DNA of 64,000 nt from Rattus norvegicus (lineage: Eukaryota > Chordata > Mammalia > Rodentia > Muridae). Made by a program: the position numbers and the translations under genes. The number at the start of each line of letters is the position of its first letter. Position 1 is the first letter of the stretch. Under the pieces are notes generated by a model. That model did not search any database and had not been told where the DNA came from. It saw only the letters and a list, made by a program, of their open reading frames with translations. Positions 21,612-33,077 of this stretch are shown here, piece by piece. The stretch covers positions 43,909,439 to 43,973,438 of the forward strand of contig NC_086034.1 of assembly GCF_036323735.1 (NCBI RefSeq), given 5' to 3'.

Positions 21612-23192
21612 AAGGAGGATATCATCTTTGGAACATCATGAGGTTGACCATTAAACATCTACATACATGCACACCATGTATACCATCTGTACACACAGAT
21701 ACAGGAAGGGAAGCCAGAGTTATGAATTTTCTGCTGTACTATATAGAAAATTTAATATCAGATTCAAATTAAAAGAAAAGCATGATTTTTCTTGCCCACG
21801 ACTCATTGCCAAAAAAAGGATCATGCTGCTTAACATTATTCGAATTGATGACATTCTTGGAGATGAGCAATACTTTTATAGTCCAATATATGACAAAAAT
21901 TCTCCAGAATAAATTTTTTTTATTAACTTGAGTATTTCTTATTTACATTTCGAGTGTTATTCCCTTTCCCAGTTTCCGGGCAATCATCCCCCTAATCCCT
22001 CCCCCTTCCCTTCTTTATGGGTGTTCCCCTCCCCATCCTCTCCCCATTGCCGCCCTCCCCCCAACAACCACATTCACTGGGGGTTCAGTCTTAGCAGGAC
22101 CCATGGCTTCCCATTCCACTGGTGATATTACTAGGATATTCATTGCTACCTATGAGGTCAGAGTCCAGAGTCCAGGGTCAGTCCATATATAGTCTTTAGG
22201 TAGTGGCTTAGTCCCTGGAAGCTCTGGTTGCTTGGCATTGTTGTTCATATGGGGTCTCAAACCCCTTCAAGCTCTTCCAGTCCTTTCTCTGATTCCTTCA
22301 ACGGGGGTCTCGTTCTCAGTTCAGTGGTTTGCTGCTGGCATCTGCCTCTATATTTGCTGTATTCTGGCTGTGTCTCTCAGGAGTGATCTACAGCCGGCTC
22401 CTGTCGGCCTGCACTTCTTTGCTTCATCCATCTTGTCTAATTGGATGGCTGTATATGTATGGGCCACATGTGGTGCAGGATCTGAATGGGTGTTCCTTCT
22501 GTCTCTGTTTTAATCTTTGCTTCTCTATTCCCTACCAAGGGTATACTTGTTCCCCTTTTAAAGAAGGAGTGAAGCATTCACATGTTGATCATCCATCTTG
22601 AGTTTCATTTGTTCTAGGCATCTAGGGTAATTCAAGCATTTGGGCTAATAGCCACTTATCAATGAGTACATAACATGTGTGTTTTTCTGTGATTGGGTTA
22701 CCTCACTCACGATGATATTTTCCAGTTCCAAACATTTGACTACAAATTTCATAAAATGATTGTTTTTGATAGCTGAGTAATATTCCATTGTGTAGATGTA
22801 CCACATTTTCTGTATCCATTCCTCTGTTGAAGGGCATCTGGGTTCTTTCCAGCTTCTGGCTATTATAAATCAGGCTGCTATGAACATAGTGGAGCATGTG
22901 TCTTTGTTATATGTTGGGGCATGTTTTGGGTATATGCCCAAGAGAGGTATAGCTGGATCCTCAGGCAGTTCAATGTCCAGTTTTCTGAGGAACCTCCAGA
23001 CTGTTTTCCAGAATGGTTGTACCAGTCTGCAATCCCACCAACAATGGAGGAGTGTTCCTCTTTCTCCGCATCCTCGCCAGCATTTGCTGTCACCTGAGTT
23101 TTTGATCTTGGCCATTCTCACTGGTGTGAGGTGAAATCTCAGGGTTGTTTTGATTTGCATTTCCCTTATGACTAAAGATGTTGAACATTTCT

Positions 23193-26100
23193 TTAGGTGT
23201 TTCTCAGCCATTCGGCATTCCTCAGCTGTGAATTGTTTAGCTCTGAACCCCATTTTTTAATAGGGTTTTTTGTCTCCCTGCGGTCTAACTTCTTGAGTTC
23301 TTTGTATATTTTGGATATAAGGCCTCTATCTGTTGAAGGATTGGTAAAGATCTTTTCCCAATCTGTTGGTTTCCGTTTTGTCCTAACCACAGTGTCCTTT
23401 GGCTTACAGAAGCTTTGCAGTTTTATGAGATCCCATTTATCGATTCCTGATCTTAGAGCATAAGCCATCGGTGTTTTGTTCAGGAAATTTTTTCCAGTGC
23501 CCATGTGTTCCAGATGCTTCCCTAGTTTTTCTTCTATTACTTTGAGTATATCTGGTTTGATGTGGAGGTCCTTGATCCACTTGAACATAAGCTTTGTACA
23601 GGGTGATAAGCATGGATCGATTTGCATTCTTCTACATGTTGACCTCCAGTTGAACCAGCACCATTTGCTGAAAATGCTGTCTTTTTTCCATTGGATGGTT
23701 TTGGCTCCTTTGTCAATAATCAAGTGCCCATAGGTGTGTGGGTTCTTTTCTGGGTCTTCAGTTCTGTTCCATTGGTCTATCTGTCTGTCTCTGTACCAAT
23801 ACCAAGCAGTTTTTATCACTATTGCTCTGTAATACTGCTTGAGTTCACGGATAGTGATTCCCCCTGAAGTCCTTTTATTGTTGAGGATAGTTTTAGCTAT
23901 CCTGGGTTTTTTGTTATTCCAGATGAATTTGCAAATTGTTCTGTCTAACTCTTTGAAGAATATGATTGGTATTTTGATGGGGATTTCTTGAATCTGTAGA
24001 TCGCTCTTCATAAAATGGCCATTTTTACTATATTAATCCTGCCAATCCATGAACATGGGAGATCTTTCCATCTTCTGAGGTCTCCTTCAATTTCTTTCTT
24101 CAGAGTCTTGAAGTTCTTATTGTACAGATCTTTTACTTGCTTGGTTAAAGTCACACCGAGGTACTTTATATTATTTGGATCTATTATGAAGGGTGTCGTT
24201 TCCCTAATTTCTTTCTTGGCTTGTTTCTCTTTTGTGTAGAGGAAGGCTACTGATGTATTTGAGTTAATTTTATATCCAGCCACTTTGCTGAAGTTGTTTA
24301 TCAGCTTTAGGAGTTCTCTGGTGGAACTTTTGGGATCACTTAAATATACTATCATATCATCTGCAAATAGTGATATTTTGACTTCTTCTTTTCCGATCTG
24401 TATCCCATTGACCTCCATTTGTTGTCTGATTGCTCTGGCTAGAACTTCAAGAACTATATTGAATAAGTAGGGAGAGAGTGGGCAGCCTTGTCTAGTCCCT
24501 GATTTTAGTGGGATTGCTTCAAGTTTCTCTCCATTTAGTTTAATGTTAGCAACTGGTTTGCTGTATATGGCTTTTACTATGTTTAGGTATGGGCCTTGAA
24601 TTCCTATTCTTTCCAGGACTTTTTCATGAAGGGGTGTTGAATTTTGTCAAATGCTTTCTCAGCATCGAATGAAATGATCATGTGGTTTTGTTCTTTCAGT
24701 TTGTTTATATAATGGATCACGTTGATGGTTTTCCGTATATTAAACCATCCCTGCATGCCTGGGATGAAGCCTACTTGATCATGGTAGATGATTGTTTTGA
24801 TGTGCTCTTGGATTCGGTTTGACAGAATTTTATTGAGTATTTTTGCATCGATATCCATAAGGGAAATTGGTCTGAAGTTCTCTTTCTTTGTTGGGTCTTT
24901 GTGTCGTTTAGATATAAGAGTAATTGTGGCTTCATAGAAGGAATTCGGTAGTGCTCCATCTGTTTCAATTTTGTGGAACATTTTGGAAAATATTGGTATG
25001 AGGTCTTCTATGAAAGTCAGATAGAATTCTGCACTAAACCCGTCTGGACCTGGGCTCTTTTTGGGTGGGAGAACTTTAATGACTGCTTCTATTTCCTTAG
25101 GAGTTATGGGGTTCTTTTACTGGTTTATCTGTTCCTGATTTAATTTTCGGTATCTGATATCTGTCTAGGAAATTGTCCATTTCCTGCAGATTTTCAAGTT
25201 TTGTTGAATATAGGCTTTTATAGTAAGATGTGATGATTTTTTGAATTTCTTACGAATCTGTAGTTATGTCTTTCTTTTCTTTTCTGATTTTGTTAATTTG
25301 GATACATTCTCTGTGTCCTCTCGTTAGTCTGGCTAAGGGTTTATGTATCTTGTTGACTTTCTCAAAGAACCAACTTTTGGTTCTGTTGATTCTTTGTATC
25401 TTCCTTTTTGTTTCTACTTGGTTGATTTCAGCTGTGAGTTTGATTATTTCCTGCCTTCTACTCCTCCTGGGTGTATTTGCTTCTTTTTGTTCTAGAGCTT
25501 TTAGGTGTGCTGTCAAGCTGTTGACATATGCTCTTTCCTGTTTCTTTCTGCAGGCACTCAGAGCTATGAGTTTTCCTCTTAGCACAGCTTTCATTGTGTC
25601 CCATAAGTTTGGGTATGTTGTACCTTCATTTTCATTGAATTCTAAAAAGTCTTTAATTTCTCTCTTTATTTCTTCCTTGACCAAGTTATCGTTGAATAGA
25701 GCATTGTTCAACTTCCACGTATAAGTGGGCATTCTTCCCTTATTGTTATTGAAGACCAGCTTTAGGCCGTGGTGGTCTGATAGCACGCATGGGATTATTT
25801 CTATCTTTCTGTACCTGTTGAGGCCCATTTTTCGACCAATTACATGGTCAATTTTGGAGAAAGTACCATGAGGAGCTGAGAAGAAGGTATATCCTTTTGC
25901 TTTAGGATAGAATGTTCTATAAAGATCTGTTAAGTCCATGTGGCTCATGACTTCCCTTAGTCTGTCTATGTCTCTGTTTAATTTCTGTTTCCATGATCTG
26001 TCCATTGATGAGAGTGGGGTGTTGAAATCTCCTCCTATTTTTGTGTGAGGTGCAATGTGTGTTTTGAGCTTTAGTAAGGTTTTTTTACGTATGTAGGTGC

Positions 26101-26470
26101 CCTTGTATTTGGGGTATAGATATTTAGGATTGAGAGTTCATCTTGGTGGATTTTTCCTTTGATGAATATGAAGTGTCCTTCCTTATCATTTTTGATGACT
26201 ATTAGTTGAAAATTGATTTTATTTGATATTAGAATGGCTACTCCAGCTTGCTTCTTCAGACCATTTGCTTCGAAAGTTGTTTTCCAGCCTTTCACTCTGA
26301 GGTAGTGTCTGTCTTTGCCTCTGAGGTGTGTTTCCTGTAGGCAGCAGAATGCAGGGTCCTCGTTGCGTATCCAGTTTGTTAATCTCTGTCTTTTTATTGG
26401 GGAGTTGAGGCCATTGATGTTGAGAGATATTAAGGAATAGTGATTATTGCTTCCTGTTATATTCATATTA
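23193..26470 (-). pseudogene. Frameshifted L1 ORF2
   Basis: L1 ORF2 broken into at least five frames. The piece at 26664-26071 covers the start of the endonuclease; 26005-25250 covers the rest of the endonuclease; 24981-24604 covers an early RT block with the Asp-Ile-Asp-Ala-Lys-Ile-Leu-Asn-Lys motif and ends near Phe-Asp-Ala-Glu-Lys-Ala-Phe-Asp; 24418-24008 includes the RT active-site Phe-Ala-Asp-Asp motif; 24011-23193 covers the C-terminal region. The catalytic motifs are readable but not in one frame. Confidence 0.9.
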
Positions 26471-26570
26471 GGATATGAGGTTATGTTTGTGTGCTTTTCT
26501 TCTCTCTGTTTTGTTGCCAAATTGATTAGTGTCTTGCTTCTTCTAGGGTATAGCTTGCCTCCTTTATGTT

Positions 26571-26576
26571 GGGCTA
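26571..26576. repeat. Provirus target-site duplication, left copy
   Basis: GGGCTA here and GGGCTT at 32002-32007 flank the provirus. Six bases is the usual duplication length for class II (ERVK/IAP) integrase. The empty site TTGGGCTTTACC can be read in the other L1 copy near 1727-1738, so the right copy keeps the original base and the left has one substitution. Confidence 0.85.
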
Positions 26577-26953
26577 TGTAGAGGGCCGCAATAACATTCG
26601 CCACCACTAGATGGCGCTGGCTTCCACTGTGCCCCACGTGGAAGGCCAAGAGAGCCTCCGCCATTACAAGACGGCGTTAGCCTTCACCGCGCCAGCCCAC
26701 TCCCTTTCAGGAAGTTAACTCTGCGCATGTGCAAGAGTGCCTTCGTGCCAGGTCTTTGCCCACTCTGGGGCGTGCCTTATGAGATCATGGGTAAACAACC
26801 AATCAGGTGTGGATGCGCCATGCTAGGGTATATATAAGCGCACCATCTTGGCGCAGCGAGGGTTCTCTTTAAGATTAAAATAAAAGTTTGGTCACAGCAA
26901 GGATTTCTATGTACCCGGGTGTTTCTTGCCGGCGAGAGGTCGCACGTGGGATA
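26577..26953 (+). mobile_element. 5' LTR of IAP-like class II provirus
   Basis: A 377-bp LTR starting TGTAGAGGGC. It has a CCAAT box (26799-26803), a TATA box (TATATATAA at about 26829-26837) and AATAAA (26879-26884), so U3, R and U5 are all recognisable. The end, GGGATA, has lost the canonical CA that the 3' LTR keeps. Motifs such as CATTACAAGATGGCG resemble mouse IAP LTRs; the family name is not assigned. It differs from the 3' LTR at roughly 28 positions by hand count (about 7%). Confidence 0.88.
26604..26618 (+). promoter_or_regulatory. CTCF-like motif in the 5' LTR
   Basis: CCACTAGATGGCGCT matches the CTCF core pattern CCASYAGRKGGCRCY at every position. The equivalent site in the 3' LTR (31652-31666) reads CCACTAGATGGTGCT, with C to T at the CpG. 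Binding is inferred from the motif only. Confidence 0.5.
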
Positions 26954-26955
26954 TT

Positions 26956-26973
26956 TGGTGCCGAAACCCGGAA
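26956..26973 (+). other. Primer binding site, tRNA-Phe type
   Basis: Two bases after the 5' LTR stands TGGTGCCGAAACCCGG followed by AA. This is the complement of the tRNA-Phe 3' end with a single mismatch in 18. Priming by tRNA-Phe is typical of IAP elements. Confidence 0.85.
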
Positions 26974-29900
26974 CAAAAAAGCCACATCATCGCTGGCGCC
27001 TAGGGGAGCCTCCGTTTCATGGAAGAAATCCAGAAGCTGGGATGTGGGTAAGACTCTGAGAGACTGTGTTTAACCTTGATCTGTTCCACGTCAGTCCTCT
27101 GCCGGATGCGGCGAGAGCCTCAATGGTTGTTCTGGCTGCCCTTGGGTTGTTTCTCTTAGCCTTTGAGTTTCTAGTTACCGCCAAACGGTGTCAGAGGTCG
27201 AGTGGGAATTGCCCAGCTGTAACAGCAAAGCGGAGAGTGTTGGGGGAAGGGCGAGGCGGCGGAGTGTCAGAAACAGAGGGTAGTGAAAGGTTGCAACGAG
27301 AAAAGGATCCTGATCGATCTCAAGCACCAGGCCCCTCTGTGGTCTTACCACCGCCAGAGGCGAAAGGTTGGGGAAAGAACGCCCCGGGTGAGAAGGGAGG
27401 AGATAAAAGGAACACAGTATTTTGGGAGAAAAACTTTGTCTTGGTGCTTATAAAAGGTGTAATTAAGCTCCCGCGCCGGCCCGCGGGACGCCACGCCGTC
27501 CGTGCGCCGACGCGACAGCTTTGCAGAGTCATACTGATTAGGCTTGATAGAGGCAGACCGCCTGAAAATTTATTCAGGAGAATCAAACAAAAGGACATCT
27601 CAGTGCCCGTGCACAGCTTGATGGAGTTAATGTAATTGGGTTGTGAGTAAAAATATTCAGGGCTGTGTTTCACTTCCATACCATTGGCGAATGTCAGTCA
27701 TGCTGCTCAGATAATATATCTCAGTATCTTACAGGAATTGGGTTTCAACACGTTGGTGGACTAGTCCAGGAATTGAGACAATCCATCGCCCATATTGACT
27801 CCACTCGAGTGGATAGTCACCGTGAACACCATCTGGTTTTTTTCCCCTCTTTGTCTATTGTCTGTCCCTGGTGCACCAGGATGTCCCCATGTCTGTCAGT
27901 TTATGTCTGTGGTTTTTGTTTCTCATTGTTTAAATGTTTTATGTTTCATGTTCAAAAGAAAAAAATGGTAAAAGCTTTATCTGCTGGTCGTTCACACCTT
28001 GATTTGGTTTTAACTCGTTTCAAAAAGGAACAAATGAATAAAAACCAGTTTCAATCAGGCCTTTAGAACCCTGCACCTGTAGCTGGGAACATAGGTCAGC
28101 TGGAGAAGCTGCCCTGAAGCTAAGCGTCTGCACGAGCTGATCTTAAAGGCACCAGCAGCTTCTCAGCTTCTTTGGTACAAGAGTTGAGAGCTGTTTCTCT
28201 TATAAAAATCCCCGACTTATTATTTGACTCAACAGGTGACAAGGTGCTTCTCTTAAAATCATAGCTAAAAAGGTAAAAATGGTGTTTGGTCTAAATATTA
28301 AAGATATGTGTAGCCACTTCAATTTTGTTTCTCATTGGTTTTAAATGTGTAAATATGCTCTACTTGCCTTGGTTATGGACTATTGGCTTTCAAGTTATTG
28401 GATATGGTTAAAAAGGTATAACATTGGTAACAAAAAGTTGACATAAAACTAGTAATTTGGATGGAGTCATTTCTAGACAACATGTAGCATGAGCCAACCT
28501 AGGGAAACAGGTCTAAATTGAGATAATATTTTTATGGAATTCTTATCCTAGAAACTAGGCTTCTAAAAGAATTTAGGACAATGTTTCTTTGTTGAGGTAC
28601 TAGAGACTACGCCATCGTGCGTTCATATATAGGAATTGGCAGTCAAACTTTGTATCTGCATTTTGATGCTAATTCCACTGCCCTAAGGACAGCTGCCTAG
28701 TCACGTACTCCTTCCAAAGTTGTGGCTGTGTTCTGGTGTTACAAAGAGAACTTAAAACTTAAAGATTGTGATTAAGGATTGCCAGTGTTACATTGACTAA
28801 CTCAAACTTATTTTTAATTAAGGAAAAATCAAACAGGTAAAGATTGTTACAAGATTTATGAAGGATTGATGAGGTTTTGGAACTTGTGAGAACATTACAG
28901 CCAGTTTACTTACTCCAACTGCCATTTCAAGATAGAATTAGAGGATTTATTTTGAGTTTTCATTTCGTGAGCTTGCTTACAGTTTTAGAGAGCCCATAGA
29001 GTGATATCATTAAAAATGGCTAATAGCCTTATATTAAGTAATTTTGTTGCTTCTTCAATGTAAGAAGTTAGAACTTTAAATCTTCCAGTGTATATGGAAA
29101 TTTTTACTACAAACCTTTGCTCTCAAAATGAGCTTTAATATTTGGGGAGTAGCTGTTACACTACTCCAGATAAGAATACTTGAAACTAATTCTAAGCTAC
29201 TAAGGATATGTGAATTGGCTAAGTACCTCATCCTACCAGAGGACTTAAGTCTTTGTTATGCACATTGGAGATAAAGCTTCAGCTGTGTTAATACAGAGTC
29301 ATGGACTGGAGTCACAGAAGTATTTTAAAAAGAAACCTGGTAAAACATATCTTATTCCAAACAACAATCAAATTGGTTATTACAAAATACTGATATTTGG
29401 CCTATTACTTATACAAATTTTTCAGGCAAAATTGGTAATTTTACTCTTTACATGCTTTTGAACTCCCTGTATATTTGTACATACAACCCATAGGAAATGC
29501 TCTTACTGTTTTTATAGGTGGTTCATCTAATGAAAAGGCTACATATATGATTGGATCACTTGTTTATTCTCTTGAGTTTCTGCTGCTTCAGCACAGATTA
29601 TTAAATTCCATGCTTTAGCCACTGTTTTTAAAATGTTAAAAAATCAAGCTTTCAATTCATATACTGATAGCCAATGTGTGGCTTGTGGTTTACAATTGAT
29701 TTCAATTACTTAATGCTTTACTAGAGACAGGTTTTCTACTTAAAATCAGAGAGTGATTTCAGTGTAAATTGTCTGACAACTCACTGTCCTTTCAGTGCTC
29801 TGGCTCAGACAACTAAACAAAACCATAGACCCAGCTCTTTGAAAATGATAATGGAGTTGATATAAAAAGAGGAAGACTCCATTTGCTTACTTTCTTTCCC

Positions 29901-30312
29901 CAGCCTCACCCTGCCAGCTCAGGGATTTCTAGTATGACTAATCTGGACAATATTTACAGGATTTGACATTTCTAATTAATGCTTATGTTTAGGTAAATAA
30001 AGTTTGTGAGGTGCTAGAGAAATGGCTTAGTGGTTAAGAGCACTAAATACTGTTCCTTTATAGGACATTTAAGAACTCAAACTGGATTGCCTTGACTCCT
30101 TAACAAGAGAGGACAATGATACCAGACAGATTGTAGGCCTTACATAGGAACAATTAGTCAAAAAATCTCATTCTTTATATATCCAAAACAATAATGCTGG
30201 AGACAATAATTTGGTATACGAGTCAATTTATAAATACAAGGGCTCAGTGTCCTCAATTTAATCCTCGAGGACTTACCTTAATAAATAATATCTTTACTAT
30301 ATCTTTATAAAT

Positions 30313-30324
30313 AAAAAGGGGGAG
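30313..30324 (+). other. Internal polypurine tract
   Basis: AAAAAGGGGGAG resembles a retroviral polypurine tract but lies 1.3 kb before the real one at 31616. It could be an internal second-strand priming site or the trace of an old recombination. Confidence 0.35.
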
Positions 30325-31362
30325 TTATCCCTGTACGCTAAATAATTCTCCTTTTATTTCAATTTTAAAATTTTAGATGCCAAAGTTTATGGCACCCTAC
30401 AACTAGGCATACTTCTGCCTAGGTGAAATAGAGAGATCTACATATTGACATGATCCTGTCCAGATATTTTATATGGGGAAGAGGGAATGTTTGTGTTTTT
30501 TCTACAGGATGCTACAAGAGTGTGCCAGCTGCCTGAGTGGTTGCTGAGACTTGCTGATCCTGGTTACATGAAGATTCAGCTCTCGTGGTTCTGGTCCCTG
30601 GAGTCATTCCTCTGCCCTGAGAGGAAGTTGAAAAATTCCCCTTCACCTTTTGTCATCACAGAGATTTTGCCGTTTGCAGTCAGTGTTACCGCTGCGTGTG
30701 TCCCGTCCCAGTATGAGCCTCTGTGCACTGCTGCTTTCTGGAGAAGACTGGACTCCAGCCGTTGCTGCCCCCCTCATTCCCTGGTGACTCTTGCTGCCTT
30801 AACTGGTCATTTTACAGACTGTAGCTTCACAGGAATGCCACCTGCGTAAAGCTGCTGTGGACTGGGGAACTCTGCCCTGGTTGTACAGATCTCAGAAATG
30901 GTTCCATTGTCTGCTGGTTGTTCCAGAGAAAAATGACTGATCCTGAACTGTCCTGGAAAAGACCTTGACACTTTCGCTGCTATTGTAGCAGCCATTACTG
31001 CTGCAGACATTGTGTCTGCAGTGTCTGGAGTTATCCTCCCCCAATCTATTGTTAGACAAGCACAGTGGGTAAACTTTCTGGAGTAGTTACTAACAATTGG
31101 GAATTCTAAATTCTATTATAGGAGCGGCTTGACTATGGCCCTTGGTGGTAACAGCTGAGGTGAACCAGATGAGGTGCCCGCTACTTATCGGGAGTGGCTC
31201 TGTTTGGTGCAGCCCTATGCTGTGGATTAGTGTTCATGCTATGGTTGGTTTGCTAACTCAGATCTCAACAGAAACGTGACAAGGCCGTTATCACTCAAGC
31301 ACTTGTGGCCATTGTACAAGGGGCCTCCCCTGGAATTTGGTTATCTATGCTCAGGAATTAGT

Positions 31363-31507
31363 CGGTATCTGAGTTCTCTGCTCTTGCACCCCATGGATCT
31401 GGGGATCCATTGCACTGGGAGGAGAGAGACTCTCTCTCGATATCTGAGTTCTCTGCTCTTACACCCCATGGATCTATGGATCCATTGCACTGGGATGAGA
31501 GAGACTC
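31363..31507 (+). repeat. 75-bp tandem duplication in the provirus
   Basis: Two copies with period 75 (31363-31437 and 31438-about 31507). Each has TATCTGAGTTCTCTGCTCTT, CCCCATGGATCT and GGATCCATTGCACTGGGA. They differ at only a few positions. Confidence 0.85.
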
Positions 31508-31571
31508 AGTGATCCTTTGATCAGCCCTTGCACATCGCTGAGGTTTCCTCACTGCACGCGATAGGGTGATT

Positions 31572-31613
31572 ATGATTTGTTATAAAATAAATGATTTGTT
31601 ATAAAATAAATAA
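31572..31613 (+). repeat. Short tandem repeat before the polypurine tract
   Basis: GATTTGTTATAAAATAAAT is repeated twice in tandem just upstream of the 3' LTR. Confidence 0.7.
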
Positions 31614-31615
31614 AT

Positions 31616-31624
31616 AGGGGGAGA
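31616..31624 (+). other. Polypurine tract before the 3' LTR
   Basis: AGGGGGAGA directly abuts the TG of the 3' LTR, in the position of the plus-strand primer of retroviral reverse transcription. Confidence 0.8.
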
Positions 31625-32001
31625 TGTAGAGGGCTGCAATAACACTCGCCACCACTAGATGGTGCTGGTTTCCACTACGCCCCACGTGGAAGGCCAAGAT
31701 AGCCTCCGCCATTACAAGATGGCGCTAGCCTTCACCGTGCCAGCCGACTCCCTTTCAGGAAGTTAACTGTGCGCATGTGCAAGAGTGCCTTCGTGCCAGG
31801 TATTTGCCCACTCCGGGGCGTGCCTTATGAGATCATGGGTAAACAACCAATCAGGTGTGGATGCGCCGTGCTAGGGTGTATATAAGCGTGCCATGCTGGC
31901 ACGGCGAGGCTTCTCTTTAAGATTAAAATAAAAGTTTGGTCACAGAAAGGATTTCTATGTACCTGCGTGTTTCTTGCCGGCGAGAGGTCGCGCGTGGGAC
32001 A
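31625..32001 (+). mobile_element. 3' LTR of the provirus
   Basis: A 377-bp LTR, the same length as the 5' LTR, starting TGTAGAGGGC and ending GGGACA with the canonical TG...CA termini. The right target copy GGGCTT (32002-32007) follows, after which L1 ORF1 sequence resumes. Several differences from the 5' LTR are C/T or G/A changes, many at CpG. Confidence 0.9.
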
Positions 32002-33077
32002 GGGCTTTACCATTTATTATCCTTTGTAGTGCTGGATTTGTAGAAAGATATTGTGTAAATTTGGTTTTGTCATGGAATATCTTGGTTTCTCCATCTATGG
32101 TAATTGAGAGTTTTGCAGGATACAGTAACCTGGGCTGGCATTTGTGTTCTCTTAGGGTCTGTATGACATCTGTCCAGGATCTTCTGGCTTTCATAGTTTC
32201 TGGCGAAAAGTCTGGTGTGATTCTGATAGGTCTGCCTTTATATGTTACTTGACCTTTTTCCCTTACTGCTTTTAATATTCTTTTTTATTTTGTGCGTTTG
32301 GTGTTTTGACTATTATGTGATGGGAGGTGTTTCTTTTCTGGTCCAATCTATTGGAGTTTTGGAGGCTTCTGGTATGCCTATGGGTATCTCTTTTTATAGG
32401 TTAGGGAAGTTTTCTTCTATGATTTTGTTGAAGATATTTACTGGTCTTTTGAGCTAGGAGTCTTCACTCTCTTCTATACCTATTATCCTTAGGTTTGATC
32501 TTCTCATTGAGTCCTGGATTTCCTGTATGTTTTGGACCAGTAGCTTTTTCCGCTTTACATTATCTTTGACAGTTGAGTCAATGATTTCTATGGAATCTTC
32601 TGCTCCTGAGATTCTCTCTTCCATCTCTTGTATTCTGTTGGTGAAGCTCGTATCTACAGCTCCTTGTCTCTTCTTTTGGTTTTCTATATCCAGGGTTGTT
32701 TCCATGTGTTCTTTCTTGATTGCTTCTATGTCCATTTTTAATTCCTTCAACTGTTTGATTGTGTTTTCCTGGAATTCTTTCAGGGATTTTTGTGACTCCT
32801 CTCTATGGGCTTCTACTTGTTTATTTATGTTTTCCTGGAATTCTTTTAGGGATTTTTGTGATTCCTCTCTGTATGCTTCTACTTTTTCTCTAAGGGAGTT
32901 CTTCATGTCTTTCTTGAAGTCCTCCAGCATCATGATCAAATATGATTTTGAAACTAGATCTTGCTTTTCTGGTGTGTTTGGATAATCCGTGTTTGCTTTG
33001 GTGGGAGAATTTGGCTCCGATGATGCCATGTACTCTTGGTTTCTGTTGCTTGGGTTCCTGAGCTTGCCTCTCGCCAT
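32002..33077 (-). pseudogene. L1 ORF1 of the split element, disrupted
   Basis: ORF1 starts at 33077 (MARGKLRNPSNRN) and is open for 207 codons to a premature TAG at about 32455-32453. A further frameshift near 32281 and then the provirus break it again; the frame 32194-31955 runs on into the LTR. The coiled coil holds an extra 66-base unit (Glu-Ala-Tyr/His-Arg-Glu-Glu-Ser-Gln-Lys-Ser-Leu repeated) at 32768-32895. Confidence 0.92.

Larger units (their letters stand above)
26974..31615 (+). pseudogene. Provirus internal region, heavily decayed
   Basis: About 4.65 kb, shorter than a complete class II provirus. The first 600 bases are GC-rich; the 189-codon frame at 27066-27635 is not recognisable as gag. 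The middle is AT-rich with stops in all frames. A weak RNase H-like signature (Gly-Gly-Ser-Ser, then Tyr-Thr-Asp-Ser) lies at about 29500-29715, split by a frameshift. An Ala/Ile-rich hydrophobic stretch at about 30970-31040 could be the remains of an envelope transmembrane region. No protein product is plausible. Confidence 0.65.

Noticed and set aside
27066..27635. 189-codon GC-rich frame after the provirus primer binding site
   Set aside because: Position would suit gag, but the sequence has no recognisable matrix or capsid features and sits in a decayed element; not called as a gene.
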